From NCBI GenBank assembly GCA_018240525.1, contig JAFEFN010000013.1, positions 1 through 64,000 on the forward strand: 64,000 nt of DNA. The letters run 5' to 3'. Numbering within the stretch: the stretch's first letter is position 1; each line of letters opens with the position of its first letter. The position numbers were made by a program, and so were the translations under genes. The stretch is from Pseudomonadota bacterium. GTDB taxonomy: Bacteria; Pseudomonadota; Gammaproteobacteria; Steroidobacterales; Steroidobacteraceae. Of this stretch, positions 1 to 9,165 are shown one piece after another. The notes beneath the pieces were generated by a model that was not told where the DNA came from, ran no database searches, and worked only from the letters and a program-made list of their open reading frames with translations.

Positions 1-7
1 CGCACCT

Positions 8-742
8 TCAGGCGGTGTTGCCGGCATCCACCGTGAGGGTGGTGCCGGTGACGTTGCGCGCCCCATCGCTCAGCAGGTACTCGACGGCAGCGGCCACGTC
101 GGTGACTTCCGCCATGCGCCTGAGCGCACTGCGGCGCTTGACCTGCTCACGCTGGCCGCTTTCCATCTCCGCGGTCATCTCCGTGTCCACGAAGCCCGGG
201 GCGACCGCATTCACCGTGATGCCCAGCGGGCCGACCTCGCGCGCCAACGATCGCGTAAACCCAAGGAGTGCGGCCTTGGTCGCCGAGTACACGGAGAGCC
301 CATGGTAGCCGGTGGAGGCCACGATCGAGGACATGTTGACGATGCGCCCCGCCTTCTCGCTCATCATCGCCCGCACGACCGCCTTCGTGAGCAGGATGGG
401 AGAGACGATATTCAGACGAACGAGGCTGTCGACCTGATCCTCGCGCATCATGGCCAGCATGCCCGAGGTGCCCAGACCTGCGTTGTTGACCAGCGCGTAC
501 GGGGCGCCGAACTGCTTGCGCAGGCCGCTCACCAGCTCCGGCAGCCGGCGGGTATCGAGCAGGTCGAACGCGCGGAAGTGCAGCGCACCCTTGCCTGACC
601 GGCTAGCGGACCCGATCGCTTCCTCCAGCCCGGGAGTTGAAGAGCGCGCTATTGCAATCACCTGGTAACCCGCGCCGCTGAGCGCGGTGGCGATGCCCAG
701 TCCGAGGCCGCGGCTGGCGCCGGTGACGATGACGTTACGCAC
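8..742 (-). CDS. SDR-family 3-oxoacyl-ACP reductase (FabG-like)
   Basis: This is a short-chain dehydrogenase/reductase, probably an NADPH-dependent ketoreductase acting on an ACP-bound 3-oxoacyl chain. The sequence shows the Rossmann motif TGASRGLGLG near the N-terminus, NNAG, a catalytic serine in NMSSIV, and the YSATK catalytic Tyr/Lys. I chose a GTG start at 742, giving V-R-N-V-I-V-T-G, because family members begin just before the TGxxxGxG strand. The longer reading from 793 adds a proline-rich tail lying wholly inside the upstream gene. With this start the gene overlaps the stop of the adenylate-forming ligase by 8 bases, so translation is probably coupled. It is the last gene of a carrier protein-ligase-reductase trio. 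FabG-like function is well supported; the substrate is inferred. Confidence 0.85.
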   Translation of the reverse strand: MRNVIVTGASRGLGLGIATALSGAGYQVIAIARSSTPGLEEAIGSASRSGKGALHFRAFDLLDTRRLPELVSGLRKQFGAPYALVNNAGLGTSGMLAMMREDQVDSLVRLNIVSPILLTKAVVRAMMSEKAGRIVNMSSIVASTGYHGLSVYSATKAALLGFTRSLAREVGPLGITVNAVAPGFVDTEMTAEMESGQREQVKRRSALRRMAEVTDVAAAVEYLLSDGARNVTGTTLTVDAGNTA

Positions 743-2129
743 GGGGCCGGACCAGCTTGCCGGCGGGCGAGACTTCGATCGAGGGCACGACACGGATCAT
801 GGCCGGCACTTTGTGAGCGGCCAACGATGCCTTGCACAGCTCCGTCAGCTCGCGGGTGAGCACGGGCACGCTCGGTTGCCCGGGGTCTGCGGATTCACCC
901 GTGAGCACGACATCCGCGGTAACGATGGCGCCGGTGATCGCATTGCGGCGCGCCTTCACCAGCGACATGCGCACCCGGGGATGCGTATTGATCACTGCCT
1001 CGACCTCCTCCGGGTACACCTTCTGCCCTCCCACGTTGATGACTCCGCCTCGTCGGCCGGCGAAATAGCAGCGTCCCTCGCGAAGCTCGATCCGGTCCCC
1101 GGTGTCCACGAATCCGTCGGGCTGCCGGAGGGGTTCCGCTTCGTCGCCAAGGTAGCGCTGCGCAGCACCCGGGGACCGGATCTGCAGGGTTTCATGGGTG
1201 ACGCGCAGCTCGACGCGCCCGCCCCTGGCTCCCAGCCATTCTTCAGGGAAGCCGGCCCGGCCGTCCCGCACCTCGAAGGCCACGCCCGCTTCCGTGGACG
1301 CAAACGCGTGCGCCACGGTCGCCTGCGGAAAGGTTGCCTTCAGGCTGTCGAGAATGGCCTGGTCGGCAAGTTCGCCGGACAGTCGCACGTAGCGTGGCGC
1401 GATCCTCCCGGCGGCGCCGCTCATCAGTGCCTTGCGCCAGTGGGAGGGCGTGCCCGAGATGTGGGTGACGTCCGCGACGGCGACGCGCTTGAGGAAATCC
1501 TCCACCGGCTCCTTGGCCTCGGACAGCACCAGGGAGCCGGCATGCAGCCCGCGCAGGAAGATCTGCAGGCCTCCATAGCGGCGGATATCGTAGAAGGTGC
1601 TCCACACCAGGGGCTGGGGCGGCCGCGCAGCCCCGGCGAGTGCGCTCATGAGGCTTGCCAGGGTATGCAGCACCAGCTTAGGCGCCCCGGTGGTTCCGGA
1701 GGTGAGCAGCACCCACTCGGTACTCCCGCTGCTGCGCCGGGCCGCGGCCTGCGGCTGCAGTCGCGGGGACGCCGTGACGATGGTTTTCATTCCCACGGTG
1801 GCGGCCGCCGAGGTCCCGCCGTCGACGACGCACGCATCCGCACCGGCAGTGCGGATCAGTGCGGGGAAATGCTCGTCGGCGAGGTCCGGGGTGCACAGCA
1901 CCATGCGCTGTGCCACGCCATCGAGTTCAATCAGCGCCAGCGCCGCACTCAACTGGTCGTGGGCAGCGACCAGCACGCTGCGACCCCGCAGTTGCTCCAG
2001 GTCGCGACCCAGGCAGGAGCCGCCGGCCAGGTCGCCGAGAACGAACTCGTGTCGCGCGCCCCTCAGGCGCCCGACAGGAGGACCCCCGGCCGCGAGGAAA
2101 TCCCAGAGCGACTGCCCCTCATTTAACAA
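735..2129 (-). CDS. ANL-superfamily adenylate-forming acyl ligase
   Basis: This is a class I adenylate-forming enzyme of about 464 residues, short for an acyl-CoA synthetase. It probably activates a carboxylic acid as acyl-AMP and loads it onto the carrier protein encoded immediately upstream. The P-loop-like A3 motif LLTSGTTGAPKLVLHT is clear near residue 165. A later STEAG stretch and a TGDR motif mark the adenylation core, and a C-terminal GKLVRP carries the usual catalytic lysine. The only start after the in-frame stop is TTG at 2129, which overlaps the end of the carrier-protein gene by 11 bases. The pairing suggests a dedicated starter or side-chain loading system beside the aryl-polyene operon. 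Acyl-CoA ligase activity is an alternative. Confidence 0.8.
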   Translation of the reverse strand: MLNEGQSLWDFLAAGGPPVGRLRGARHEFVLGDLAGGSCLGRDLEQLRGRSVLVAAHDQLSAALALIELDGVAQRMVLCTPDLADEHFPALIRTAGADACVVDGGTSAAATVGMKTIVTASPRLQPQAAARRSSGSTEWVLLTSGTTGAPKLVLHTLASLMSALAGAARPPQPLVWSTFYDIRRYGGLQIFLRGLHAGSLVLSEAKEPVEDFLKRVAVADVTHISGTPSHWRKALMSGAAGRIAPRYVRLSGELADQAILDSLKATFPQATVAHAFASTEAGVAFEVRDGRAGFPEEWLGARGGRVELRVTHETLQIRSPGAAQRYLGDEAEPLRQPDGFVDTGDRIELREGRCYFAGRRGGVINVGGQKVYPEEVEAVINTHPRVRMSLVKARRNAITGAIVTADVVLTGESADPGQPSVPVLTRELTELCKASLAAHKVPAMIRVVPSIEVSPAGKLVRPRA

Positions 2130-2364
2130 AGTTTTCGTACAGCCTTACGAAGTCGCCGAAGGTGACGGGGAAGTCGACGGCTTCCGCGGCATTGAACGGG
2201 TCGACCCCGAGGGAGTCCTCGAGACGGGCGACGATGATGGCGAAGCTGAGTGAATCGAGCCCCGACTGTACGAGCTTGAGCTCATCCGACAGGGGCGAAA
2301 GTGCCCTGTCCTGCTCGACGGCAACCTGTTGGAATTGCGACGTGATCGTGGACCTCACCGACAT
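2119..2364 (-). CDS. Acyl carrier protein (81 aa)
   Basis: This is a small carrier protein that holds acyl intermediates on a phosphopantetheine arm. The attachment motif is SGLDSLSF, with the modified serine at about residue 38, inside a typical four-helix ACP of 81 residues. ATG at 2364 is preceded by GGAG with good spacing. A longer reading frame upstream to 2670 has no ACP character and is rejected. It is first in the minus-strand trio, overlapping the next gene, so it is most likely the partner of that ligase and the ketoreductase after it. Its promoter must lie in the 284-base divergent gap, where a weak TAAGAT box is visible on the minus strand at 2404-2409. Confidence 0.85.
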   Translation of the reverse strand: MSVRSTITSQFQQVAVEQDRALSPLSDELKLVQSGLDSLSFAIIVARLEDSLGVDPFNAAEAVDFPVTFGDFVRLYENFVK

Positions 2365-2589
2365 CTGATTCACTCCATGGAGCTGTGTAGTCTTCCGCAC
2401 GCCTATCTTATCGCGTGAGCCTACGCCGGGCGCTGGCCGGCACCGGCGGCTGCAAGACCCAGTCCGGAGCCACCGGATCTCGTGTGGGAGGAACACATAG
2501 TAAGCTCTTGATACCGAAGAACAATAGCGGCACGCGAACGCGCTCGCCGATACCTCGCTGCTGTCGCCGGGCATGCACACCCGGGCTGG

Positions 2590-2617
2590 GTTCGGCCTGA
2601 CGTGGGCCTTGTATAAT
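2590..2617 (+). promoter_or_regulatory. Putative sigma-70 promoter of the aryl-polyene-like operon
   Basis: A perfect TATAAT lies at 2612-2617, about 30 bases before the ATG of the first plus-strand gene. A weak -35-like GTTCGG sits at 2590-2595 with 16-base spacing. In such GC-rich DNA a perfect -10 box is notable. The rest of the 2365-2648 divergent gap shows no further clear feature. Confidence 0.45.
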
Positions 2618-2648
2618 GTTGTGCACCGCTTGCGAGGATTGCGACTGA

Positions 2649-2954
2649 ATGTCTGATAACGTTTCTCCACTGCGCCAGGCCCCGGCTCCGACCGGCGGCG
2701 CCGAGCTGACCGCCGAAGTTGCCGCGCTCATCGTGGCCGCCCTGAACCTGGACATCGCGGCGGCAGAGATCGATGCCGACGGGCCGCTGTACGGCGAGGG
2801 CCTGGGGCTCGATTCCATCGACATCCTCGAGATTGCGCTGGTCGTCTCCAAGCGCTACGGCGTCCAGTTGCGGGCCGACAGCCAGGAAAACAAGAGTATC
2901 TTCGCCTCGCTGCGGCACTTGTGCGGCTACATCGCCGCGCACCGGACGAAGTAG
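2649..2954 (+). CDS. Acyl carrier protein, aryl-polyene type
   Basis: This 101-residue carrier protein opens the plus-strand operon. The phosphopantetheine site is GLGLDSIDILE, with the serine near residue 58. The spacing and the SID variant are typical of ACPs in aryl-polyene and related iterative type II systems. The chain being built would ride on this protein while the downstream ketosynthase, ketoreductase and dehydratases act on it. ATG at 2649 follows GAGG at loose spacing. The next gene begins 10 bases after its stop. Assignment to the aryl-polyene family is inferred from gene order; ACP identity is clear. Confidence 0.85.
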   Translation: MSDNVSPLRQAPAPTGGAELTAEVAALIVAALNLDIAAAEIDADGPLYGEGLGLDSIDILEIALVVSKRYGVQLRADSQENKSIFASLRHLCGYIAAHRTK

Positions 2955-2964
2955 TCCTCCGGTG

Positions 2965-4308
2965 ATGCTGCCCCTCATCGGGCATGTCCGTGCGGAGGCG
3001 ACCCTCGCCTACCGCGGCGGGGCAGCCATCTCTGCGGCCCGCTTCCTCGCCGACGTGGCCGAGCTCGGCGACCGGCTGGGCGACTCACGCCACGTCCTCA
3101 ACGCCTGCGACGACCGGTATCGCTTCGCGGTCGGGCTGGCCGCGTGCGCCGCCACCGGCAGGGTCAGCCTGCTGCCGCCGACGCACACGCGCGATCTCAT
3201 CCGCCAGCTGCGCGCCTCTTTTCCGGACGCGGTATGCCTTACCGACCAGGCCGCCTGTACGATCGGGCTGCCGCACCTGCACTACCCGGATACTTCAGCG
3301 CGGCCGGTGGCGAAACACTTCAGCGTCCCGAAGGTTCCCGCCACGCAGCTGCTGGCGTACGTGTTCACCTCCGGCTCCACCGGCGCGCCGCAGCCCTGGC
3401 GTAAGCGCTTCGGTCCCCTCGTGACCTGCGTGCGCGAGGAATCCCGACGCCTGGGCCTCGAGGGGACCGCTGCCGCCATCGTGGCGACGGTCCCCCCGCA
3501 ACACATGTACGGCCTGGAGTCGAGCGTGCTGATGCCCCTCGCCGCCGGCCACGCCCTGTGCGCGGAGCGACCCTTTTACCCGGCGGACATTGCCGCGGCA
3601 CTGGACCTGGTACCGCGACCCCGGGTCCTGGTCTCCACCCCGGTACACCTGCGCGCCCTGCTCGGCAGCGGTGTGCCGCTGCCGGAAGTGGACCTGATGG
3701 TGTCCGCGACCGCGCCGCTGCCTCAGCCGCTCGCGGTCGAGATCGAAGAGCGCTTCGCGACGCGCCTCATCGATCTGTACGGATCGACCGAAACGGGCCA
3801 GATCGCCACGCGCCGCCTGAGCGAGGGCCTCGAATGGCAGCTGTGGCCCGGCGTCCGGTTAGGCCACCGCGACGGCGACACCTGGGCGGACGGCGGACAC
3901 ATCGAGCAGCCCACCCGCCTGTGCGACGTCATCGAGGTGACCGGGCCGGAGTCCTTCCGCCTGCAGGGACGGCAGGCGGACCTGGTCAACATCGCCGGCA
4001 AGCGCAGCTCGCTGGCCTACCTGAACCACCAGCTGGCCTCCATTCCCGGCGTGCACGATGGCGCCTTCTTCCATGTCGAGGAGAGGCGCGGTTCGCACAC
4101 CGGGGTGGCACGGGTGGCCGCGTGCGTGGTCGCCCCACGGCTGGATGCGGCGGCGCTGATGGAGTTGCTGCGCGAGCGCATCGACCCGGTCTTCCTGCCT
4201 CGCCCGCTGGTCTTCGTTGCCCGGTTGCCGCGCAACAGCACGGGGAAGCTCCCGCAGGAGGCGCTCATGGCGCTCGCTGCCGCGCACCTGAAATCCTCCG
4301 TGGCGTGA
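2965..4308 (+). CDS. Aryl-polyene AMP-ligase-like adenylate-forming enzyme
   Basis: This 447-residue ANL-superfamily protein probably activates the aryl or acyl starter and loads it on the neighbouring ACP. Visible motifs are A3-like FTSGSTGAPQPW near residue 138, LYGSTETGQ (A5 type), GKRSS in the hinge region and C-terminal RNSTGKLPQ with the catalytic lysine. ATG at 2965 gives M-L-P-L-I-G-H; the GTG just before it is an equally close alternative. A much longer frame start at 2773 lies inside the ACP gene and is rejected. In known aryl-polyene clusters an AMP-ligase sits between the ACP genes and the dehydratase, which is the arrangement here. Confidence 0.8.
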   Translation: MLPLIGHVRAEATLAYRGGAAISAARFLADVAELGDRLGDSRHVLNACDDRYRFAVGLAACAATGRVSLLPPTHTRDLIRQLRASFPDAVCLTDQAACTIGLPHLHYPDTSARPVAKHFSVPKVPATQLLAYVFTSGSTGAPQPWRKRFGPLVTCVREESRRLGLEGTAAAIVATVPPQHMYGLESSVLMPLAAGHALCAERPFYPADIAAALDLVPRPRVLVSTPVHLRALLGSGVPLPEVDLMVSATAPLPQPLAVEIEERFATRLIDLYGSTETGQIATRRLSEGLEWQLWPGVRLGHRDGDTWADGGHIEQPTRLCDVIEVTGPESFRLQGRQADLVNIAGKRSSLAYLNHQLASIPGVHDGAFFHVEERRGSHTGVARVAACVVAPRLDAAALMELLRERIDPVFLPRPLVFVARLPRNSTGKLPQEALMALAAAHLKSSVA

Positions 4309-4317
4309 TGATGCGCC

Positions 4318-5583
4318 ATGCGCGTTGCCGCTAGGCTGACAATCCCGGAACGGCACCCCGCCTTTTCCGGGCACTTTCCGGGCATGCCGATCCTGCCGGG
4401 CGTGGTGCTCCTGGACGAGACCCTGCGGGCGCTCGAAGGCCAGGCCGGACTGTCACGAACCCACTGGCGCATCGGCACCGCCAAGTTTCTGAAGCCGGTG
4501 CATCCGGGCGAGCAGCTGCAGGTGCAGCACGAGCCGCTCGCCAATGGCTCCATACGCTTCAGCATCGTGAGCGAAGGCGCGCTGGTCGCCAGCGGCACCT
4601 TGTCCCCCGTGCCTGCGGAGGGTCAGCCCGCCAAAGCCCGGTCAGCCGAGCCGAAGCCGCGGGCGCGCGGGGCCGCCTGGGTGGACATACCGGAGCGCGG
4701 CAGCCCGCACCTGCTGTCCGCGGGCGTCTTCATCGCCACAAGGCTGGGGCGCCGGATTGCCCGGCTGGGCCTGCCGCTCGTGGTCGCCTACTTCGTCGCG
4801 GTCGATGCGCGCTCGCGACGCGCCTCGCGCGCCTTCCTGGCGCGCACCCTGGGTCGCAAGCCGCGCCTGCGGGACACCTACCGGCACCTGTACGCATTCG
4901 CCAGCACGCTCCTCGACCGGCTGTACCTGCTGCATGGCCGTGACGAGCTGTTCGCGCTCACGACCGAGGGCGAGGCGGTCATGCGCGCCATACACGCCCG
5001 TGGCGCGGGCGCCTTTCTCCTGGGTGCGCACCTGGGCAGTTTCGAGATGCTGGGCACCGTCGGCCGCCGCAACCCGGGGCTGCGCGTGGCCATGGCCATG
5101 TACGACCACCAGGCGGGTCGGCTGGCCACGGTATTCCGGGACAACAAGCCCGGTCCCACCGAGATCATCTCACTCGGCAAGGTGGACTCCATGCTCAAGA
5201 TCCACGCCTGCCTCGATGAGGGTAAGTTTGTCGGTATGCTCGCGGATCGCACGATCGGCGAAGCGCCCGCGCAGCTGGTGAACTTCCTCGGCACTCCGAC
5301 CCTGTTTCCCTCCGGCCCCATGCGCCTGGCCGCGGCCCTGGGGCGCCCGGTGATCTTCATGGCCGCGCTGTACCGGGGCGGCAACCGTTATCACGCCGTC
5401 TTCAGGCAGCTCGCCGACTTCTCGCAGGTCTCGCGGGCCGAGCGCGAGACGGCCGTGCGCGAGGCCATCGAGCGCTTTGCCGGCATGCTCGAGCAGCACT
5501 GCCGCTCGGACCCGTACAACTGGTTCAATTTCTACGATTTCTGGCAGGACACGCCGGCTCACGGTTCCGCGGCGGCCGGATGA
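4318..5583 (+). CDS. Fusion: FabZ/ApeI-like dehydratase + LpxL-type lysophospholipid acyltransferase
   Basis: The 421-residue protein has two parts. Residues about 1-100 are a hot-dog dehydratase-like domain, with HPAFSGHFPGMPILPG holding the His and the Pro-Gly signature. After a proline/alanine-rich linker (about 105-125), residues about 130-415 are an acyltransferase of the LpxL/HtrB lipid A family. It shows FLLGAHLGSFEMLG, which resembles the family's H-x4-D/E active-site box (here HLGSFE), and a later PSGPMRLAAALGRPV block. In standard aryl-polyene clusters these are separate genes. The dehydratase would form the polyene double bonds and the acyltransferase would attach the finished chain to a lipid or sugar. 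There is no frameshift and the frame is open throughout. Its last four bases (ATGA) overlap the next start. Confidence 0.8.
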   Translation: MRVAARLTIPERHPAFSGHFPGMPILPGVVLLDETLRALEGQAGLSRTHWRIGTAKFLKPVHPGEQLQVQHEPLANGSIRFSIVSEGALVASGTLSPVPAEGQPAKARSAEPKPRARGAAWVDIPERGSPHLLSAGVFIATRLGRRIARLGLPLVVAYFVAVDARSRRASRAFLARTLGRKPRLRDTYRHLYAFASTLLDRLYLLHGRDELFALTTEGEAVMRAIHARGAGAFLLGAHLGSFEMLGTVGRRNPGLRVAMAMYDHQAGRLATVFRDNKPGPTEIISLGKVDSMLKIHACLDEGKFVGMLADRTIGEAPAQLVNFLGTPTLFPSGPMRLAAALGRPVIFMAALYRGGNRYHAVFRQLADFSQVSRAERETAVREAIERFAGMLEQHCRSDPYNWFNFYDFWQDTPAHGSAAAG

Positions 5584-6179
5584 AGGCCGCTATTGCCCTC
5601 GCGATCCTCGTCCTCGCGCCGATGGGCGGGACCTCCCAGGGGTACGCAGCGGAAACCCCGGGCGCGGCGGCGCCGGCCTACGCCGAGGTCATGGCGCTGT
5701 TCGCCGCTCGCACGCGCGGGCACGTCGCATTTACCGAGACCCACGAGCTCGCGCTGCTCAAGACCCCGGTGCGCTCCTCCGGTGAACTGGTGTATGTCGC
5801 CCCGGACAGGCTGGAGAAGCACACGCTGGAGCCGAAGCCCGAGACCCTCATCCTGGACCACGGCGTGCTGCAGGCCGAGCGCGGGCACCACCGGTACACC
5901 ATCGCACTCGCCGATGCGCCCCAGGTGCTGCCCTTCATCGAGAGCGTCCGGGCCACGCTCGCCGGCGATGCCGCCGCGCTGGAGCGCTACTTTGCCGTCC
6001 GTTTCGAGGGCGACGCGGCCCACTGGCGCATGCTGCTCACCCCGCGCCAGGCCGCGCTGGCCGGCTCGGTCAGCGAGATCCGGATGGAGGGTGAGCGCGC
6101 GGCCATCTCGAGCGTCGAGATTCGCGAACGCGACGGGGACCGCTCGCTGCTGAGCATCGGCCCCGAACTGCCGCCATGA
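5580..6179 (+). CDS. LolA-like periplasmic carrier protein
   Basis: This 199-residue protein begins with a signal peptide (MKAAIALAILVLAP, likely cleaved after GYAAE or nearby). Its fold resembles the LolA outer-membrane lipoprotein carrier family: a repeated beta pattern with SGELVYVAPDRLEKHT and a following LILDHGVL strand. In aryl-polyene clusters a LolA-like protein always accompanies the MMPL exporter and is thought to ferry the lipid-linked pigment across the periplasm. It overlaps genes on both sides by four bases. Family membership rests on context plus weak sequence resemblance; the cargo is inferred. Confidence 0.75.
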   Translation: MKAAIALAILVLAPMGGTSQGYAAETPGAAAPAYAEVMALFAARTRGHVAFTETHELALLKTPVRSSGELVYVAPDRLEKHTLEPKPETLILDHGVLQAERGHHRYTIALADAPQVLPFIESVRATLAGDAAALERYFAVRFEGDAAHWRMLLTPRQAALAGSVSEIRMEGERAAISSVEIRERDGDRSLLSIGPELPP

Positions 6180-8527
6180 CGGGCGGCGGCAAGGCCGGCA
6201 CACTGGTGTGGGCACTCGGGTGCCTGCTGGCGGCCAGCATCGCCGCCCGCGCCCGTTACGTGACCGATATCTCGGCGTTCCTGCCACGCGCACCGAGTGC
6301 CACCCAGCGACTGCTGGTCGAGCAGCTGCGCGAGGGTCCCGCGGCGCGGATGATCATCGCCGCCATCGACGGGGGCAGCCCGCAGGCGCGGGCACGGGTG
6401 TCGACGGCCGTGAGCGACGCATTGCGCGCCGGGGGAGAGTTCACCCTGGTCAGCAATGGTTCGCCCGCCACCCTCGAGCGCGACCGCCGGTTCCTGTTCG
6501 AGCACCGGTACGTCCTGAGCGATGCCATGGCCGGTGAGCACTTTTCAAGCCGCGGACTGCATGAGGCCATTGGCGCCTCCATCGAGGCACTGGCCTCTCC
6601 GGAGGGACCGCTGCTCAAGCCGCTCTTCCGGCGCGACCCCACCGGGGAGCTTCTGCACATCCTGGATGCCGGCAGCCGGTCCGCCCCGCACGTGGAGGCC
6701 GGCGTGTGGAGTTCGCGGGATGGCACGCGTGCGCTCCTGCTGCTGCAGACGCGTGCCGCGGGATCTGATACGGATGCGCTGCAGCGTGCCTGCGGCGCGG
6801 TGCGCAGCGCCTTTTCCCAGGCGCTCCTGCCACTGTCCCCGCCGGAGCGCAGCACCCTGCACCTGCTCATGAGTGGGCCGCCGGTGTTCGCGGTGACAGC
6901 ACGCGAGCAGATCAGGCACGAGGCGTTGAAGCTGTCCCTGCTCAGTGCACTGCTGATTGCTCTGCTGCTCGGCAGCGTGTACCGGTCGGTGCCGGCGCTG
7001 GTCCTGGGGCTAATTCCGGTCGCAACGGGTGCGCTTGCCGGCATCGTGGCGGTCGCCCTGGGGTTCGGCGCGATCCATGGCATCACGCTGGGGTTCGGCG
7101 TGACGCTCATCGGGGAATCCATCGACTACTCGATCTACCTCTTCATTCAGCGATCATCCGACTGGCGCACCACGCTGTGGCCAACCTTGCGTCTGGGGGT
7201 TCTGACCTCCATCGCCGGATTCGCGGCTCTGGTCCCTTCAAGCTTCCCGGGCCTTGCACAGCTCGGCCTGTATTCCATCGCCGGCCTCATCTGCGCAGCG
7301 CTGGTCACCCGCTACGTGCTGCCCGCCTGGCTGCCAGGGGAGCTCGCGATCCGCGACCTGCGCCCGACCGGCGAAACGCTCGCCCGGGTCATCGATCGCC
7401 TGCGCCGCCTGCGCTGGCTGCTGGTGCCGATCGTCCTGCTCGCCACCACCAGCCTGTACGTGCACCGCGGCAGTCTATTCAGCCACGAACTGGCCGCGCT
7501 GAATCCCATACCCGCCGCCGACCAGGCGCTCGACCAGCGCCTGCGTGCCGAGCTGGGGGCCCCCGACGTGCGCTACATGGTGGTCGTACCGGCCGCCTCG
7601 CGCGAGCGGGCGCTGGATGCCGCCGCAGCCGTCGGAACCGGTCTTACGGGGTTGGTGGACGCCGGCGTGATCGGGGGATTCGAGTCCCCGGCGCGCTACC
7701 TGCCGGGACTTGCCGTGCAGCAGAGCCGCCGCGGCTCGATCCCCGCCGCGGCGCTGCTGGCCGCAAACCTGGCCCAGGCGGTGCAGGGGTTGCCCGTGGA
7801 CGCCCAGGTGCTCCAGCCCTTCCTCGAGGACGCCGAAGCGGCGCGGACCGGCGGCCCCCTGGGGCGTGCGGAGCTTCAGGGCACCTCCTTTGGCGCACTG
7901 AGCGATGCGCTGCTGGTGAAGGACGGTTCGGGCTGGTCTGCCCTCCTGCCGATATCGGCCACCGACTCCGGCGACCTGGCCGCCAGCGCCGTGGAACGCA
8001 TCCGCACCGCCCTCTCGGCAGGCCCGCAGGCCGCGTCCCTGCTCGATCTCAAGGGCGAAGCGGACCAGCTCTACGCCGGCTACCTGCGCCAGGCGATGCA
8101 GCTGTCCGTTGCCGGGTTTGCGATCATCGTGCTCCTGCTGCTGGTGGCGCTGCGCTCGCCGGGGCGGGTCCTGCGCGTGCTGGCACCCCTGGTGCTGGCG
8201 GTGATCACGGTCGCCGGGATCCTCGCGGGCATGGGCCAGCAGATCGGCATCCTGCACGTGGTGGGCATGCTGCTCATCGTCGCGGTGGGTTCCAACTACG
8301 CCCTGTTCTTCGACCGCAAGGACGCGCCGAGCGCCACCGCGCTGACCCTCGCCTCGCTCGTGGTCGCCAACCTCGCCACCGTCCTGGCCTTCGGCGTGCT
8401 CGCCTCCTCAGGGGTCCCCGTACTGGCGGACCTGGGTTCCACCGTCGCACCGGGGGCGCTGCTGGCCCTGGTCTTCTCGGCGCTGCTCTCGCGCGGAACC
8501 CCTGCGGCCATGCGGCGGGCCGCTTGA
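6176..8527 (+). CDS. MMPL/RND-family exporter
   Basis: This 783-residue inner-membrane transporter belongs to the MMPL branch of the RND superfamily and probably exports the finished polyene lipid. It has an N-terminal membrane anchor and a large periplasmic loop (about 35-245). A first membrane block of about five segments (about 245-400) contains GFGVTLIGESIDYSIYL. A short hydrophobic segment and a second periplasmic loop follow, then a final membrane block (about 640-780) containing VVGMLLIVAVGSNYALFFDR. The internal repeat of the two halves is the family signature. Start ATG overlaps the previous stop. Proton-motive-force drive is a family property, not seen directly. Confidence 0.85.
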   Translation: MTGGGKAGTLVWALGCLLAASIAARARYVTDISAFLPRAPSATQRLLVEQLREGPAARMIIAAIDGGSPQARARVSTAVSDALRAGGEFTLVSNGSPATLERDRRFLFEHRYVLSDAMAGEHFSSRGLHEAIGASIEALASPEGPLLKPLFRRDPTGELLHILDAGSRSAPHVEAGVWSSRDGTRALLLLQTRAAGSDTDALQRACGAVRSAFSQALLPLSPPERSTLHLLMSGPPVFAVTAREQIRHEALKLSLLSALLIALLLGSVYRSVPALVLGLIPVATGALAGIVAVALGFGAIHGITLGFGVTLIGESIDYSIYLFIQRSSDWRTTLWPTLRLGVLTSIAGFAALVPSSFPGLAQLGLYSIAGLICAALVTRYVLPAWLPGELAIRDLRPTGETLARVIDRLRRLRWLLVPIVLLATTSLYVHRGSLFSHELAALNPIPAADQALDQRLRAELGAPDVRYMVVVPAASRERALDAAAAVGTGLTGLVDAGVIGGFESPARYLPGLAVQQSRRGSIPAAALLAANLAQAVQGLPVDAQVLQPFLEDAEAARTGGPLGRAELQGTSFGALSDALLVKDGSGWSALLPISATDSGDLAASAVERIRTALSAGPQAASLLDLKGEADQLYAGYLRQAMQLSVAGFAIIVLLLLVALRSPGRVLRVLAPLVLAVITVAGILAGMGQQIGILHVVGMLLIVAVGSNYALFFDRKDAPSATALTLASLVVANLATVLAFGVLASSGVPVLADLGSTVAPGALLALVFSALLSRGTPAAMRRAA

Positions 8528-9165
8528 GCATCCTCTTCGAACCTGCACAAGAGGACAGGACCGCCCCGGTCCGTGTGGTCATGCTGCCGCCGGCGTTCGC
8601 GCAGGCCGAGGACTTCAGGCGCGCCGGCTTTGCCGAGGCGGTGCACACCCGCCGCCTCGCAGTCGATCTGGTGTTCGCGGACATCGAGGCGAGCCACCTG
8701 ACGGACCGGTCCGCGCTCGCGCAGGTGTGGCAGCTGGTGGCCGCGGCGCGCGCTGAATCGGTCGACGTCTGGCTCGGCGGCATCTCCCTGGGTGGCTACG
8801 TTGCCCTGAACGTCGCACGGTCTCACCCTGAAGCGCTCACCGGCCTGTGCCTCCTCGCTCCCTACCTGGGCAGTCACATCGTCACCCGCGAAGTCTCGCA
8901 GGGGGCCCTCGCCGACTGGAGTCCGGCCCCGCTCGGGGAGGAGGATGATGAGCGGCAGATCTGGCGCTTCATCCAGACACGCCCCGCCCTGTGGCCGATC
9001 CACCTGGGGCTTGGCCGTGAGGACCGTTTTGCAGAACGCCACCGGGTGCTTGCGCAGGCGCTGCCGTCAGCGGACGTCGACACCGTCCCAGGCGGTCACG
9101 ACTGGCCTACCTGGCACCGACTCTGGGAGAATTTTCTCGATGTCCGGTTCAACGTCCATGGCTGA
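8524..9165 (+). CDS. Alpha/beta-hydrolase fold protein
   Basis: This 213-residue alpha/beta hydrolase has the nucleophile elbow GGISLGGY near residue 90, and VPGGHDWPTW near the C-terminus supplies the likely catalytic His. I take TTG at 8524, which overlaps the exporter stop as TTGA; ATG at 8581 is an alternative that would trim 19 residues. It may be an esterase or thioesterase releasing or trimming an acyl product, or a housekeeping hydrolase captured by the operon. It is not a core component of described aryl-polyene clusters. Transcription with the cluster is clear from the overlaps on both sides. Confidence 0.75.
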   Translation: MSILFEPAQEDRTAPVRVVMLPPAFAQAEDFRRAGFAEAVHTRRLAVDLVFADIEASHLTDRSALAQVWQLVAAARAESVDVWLGGISLGGYVALNVARSHPEALTGLCLLAPYLGSHIVTREVSQGALADWSPAPLGEEDDERQIWRFIQTRPALWPIHLGLGREDRFAERHRVLAQALPSADVDTVPGGHDWPTWHRLWENFLDVRFNVHG

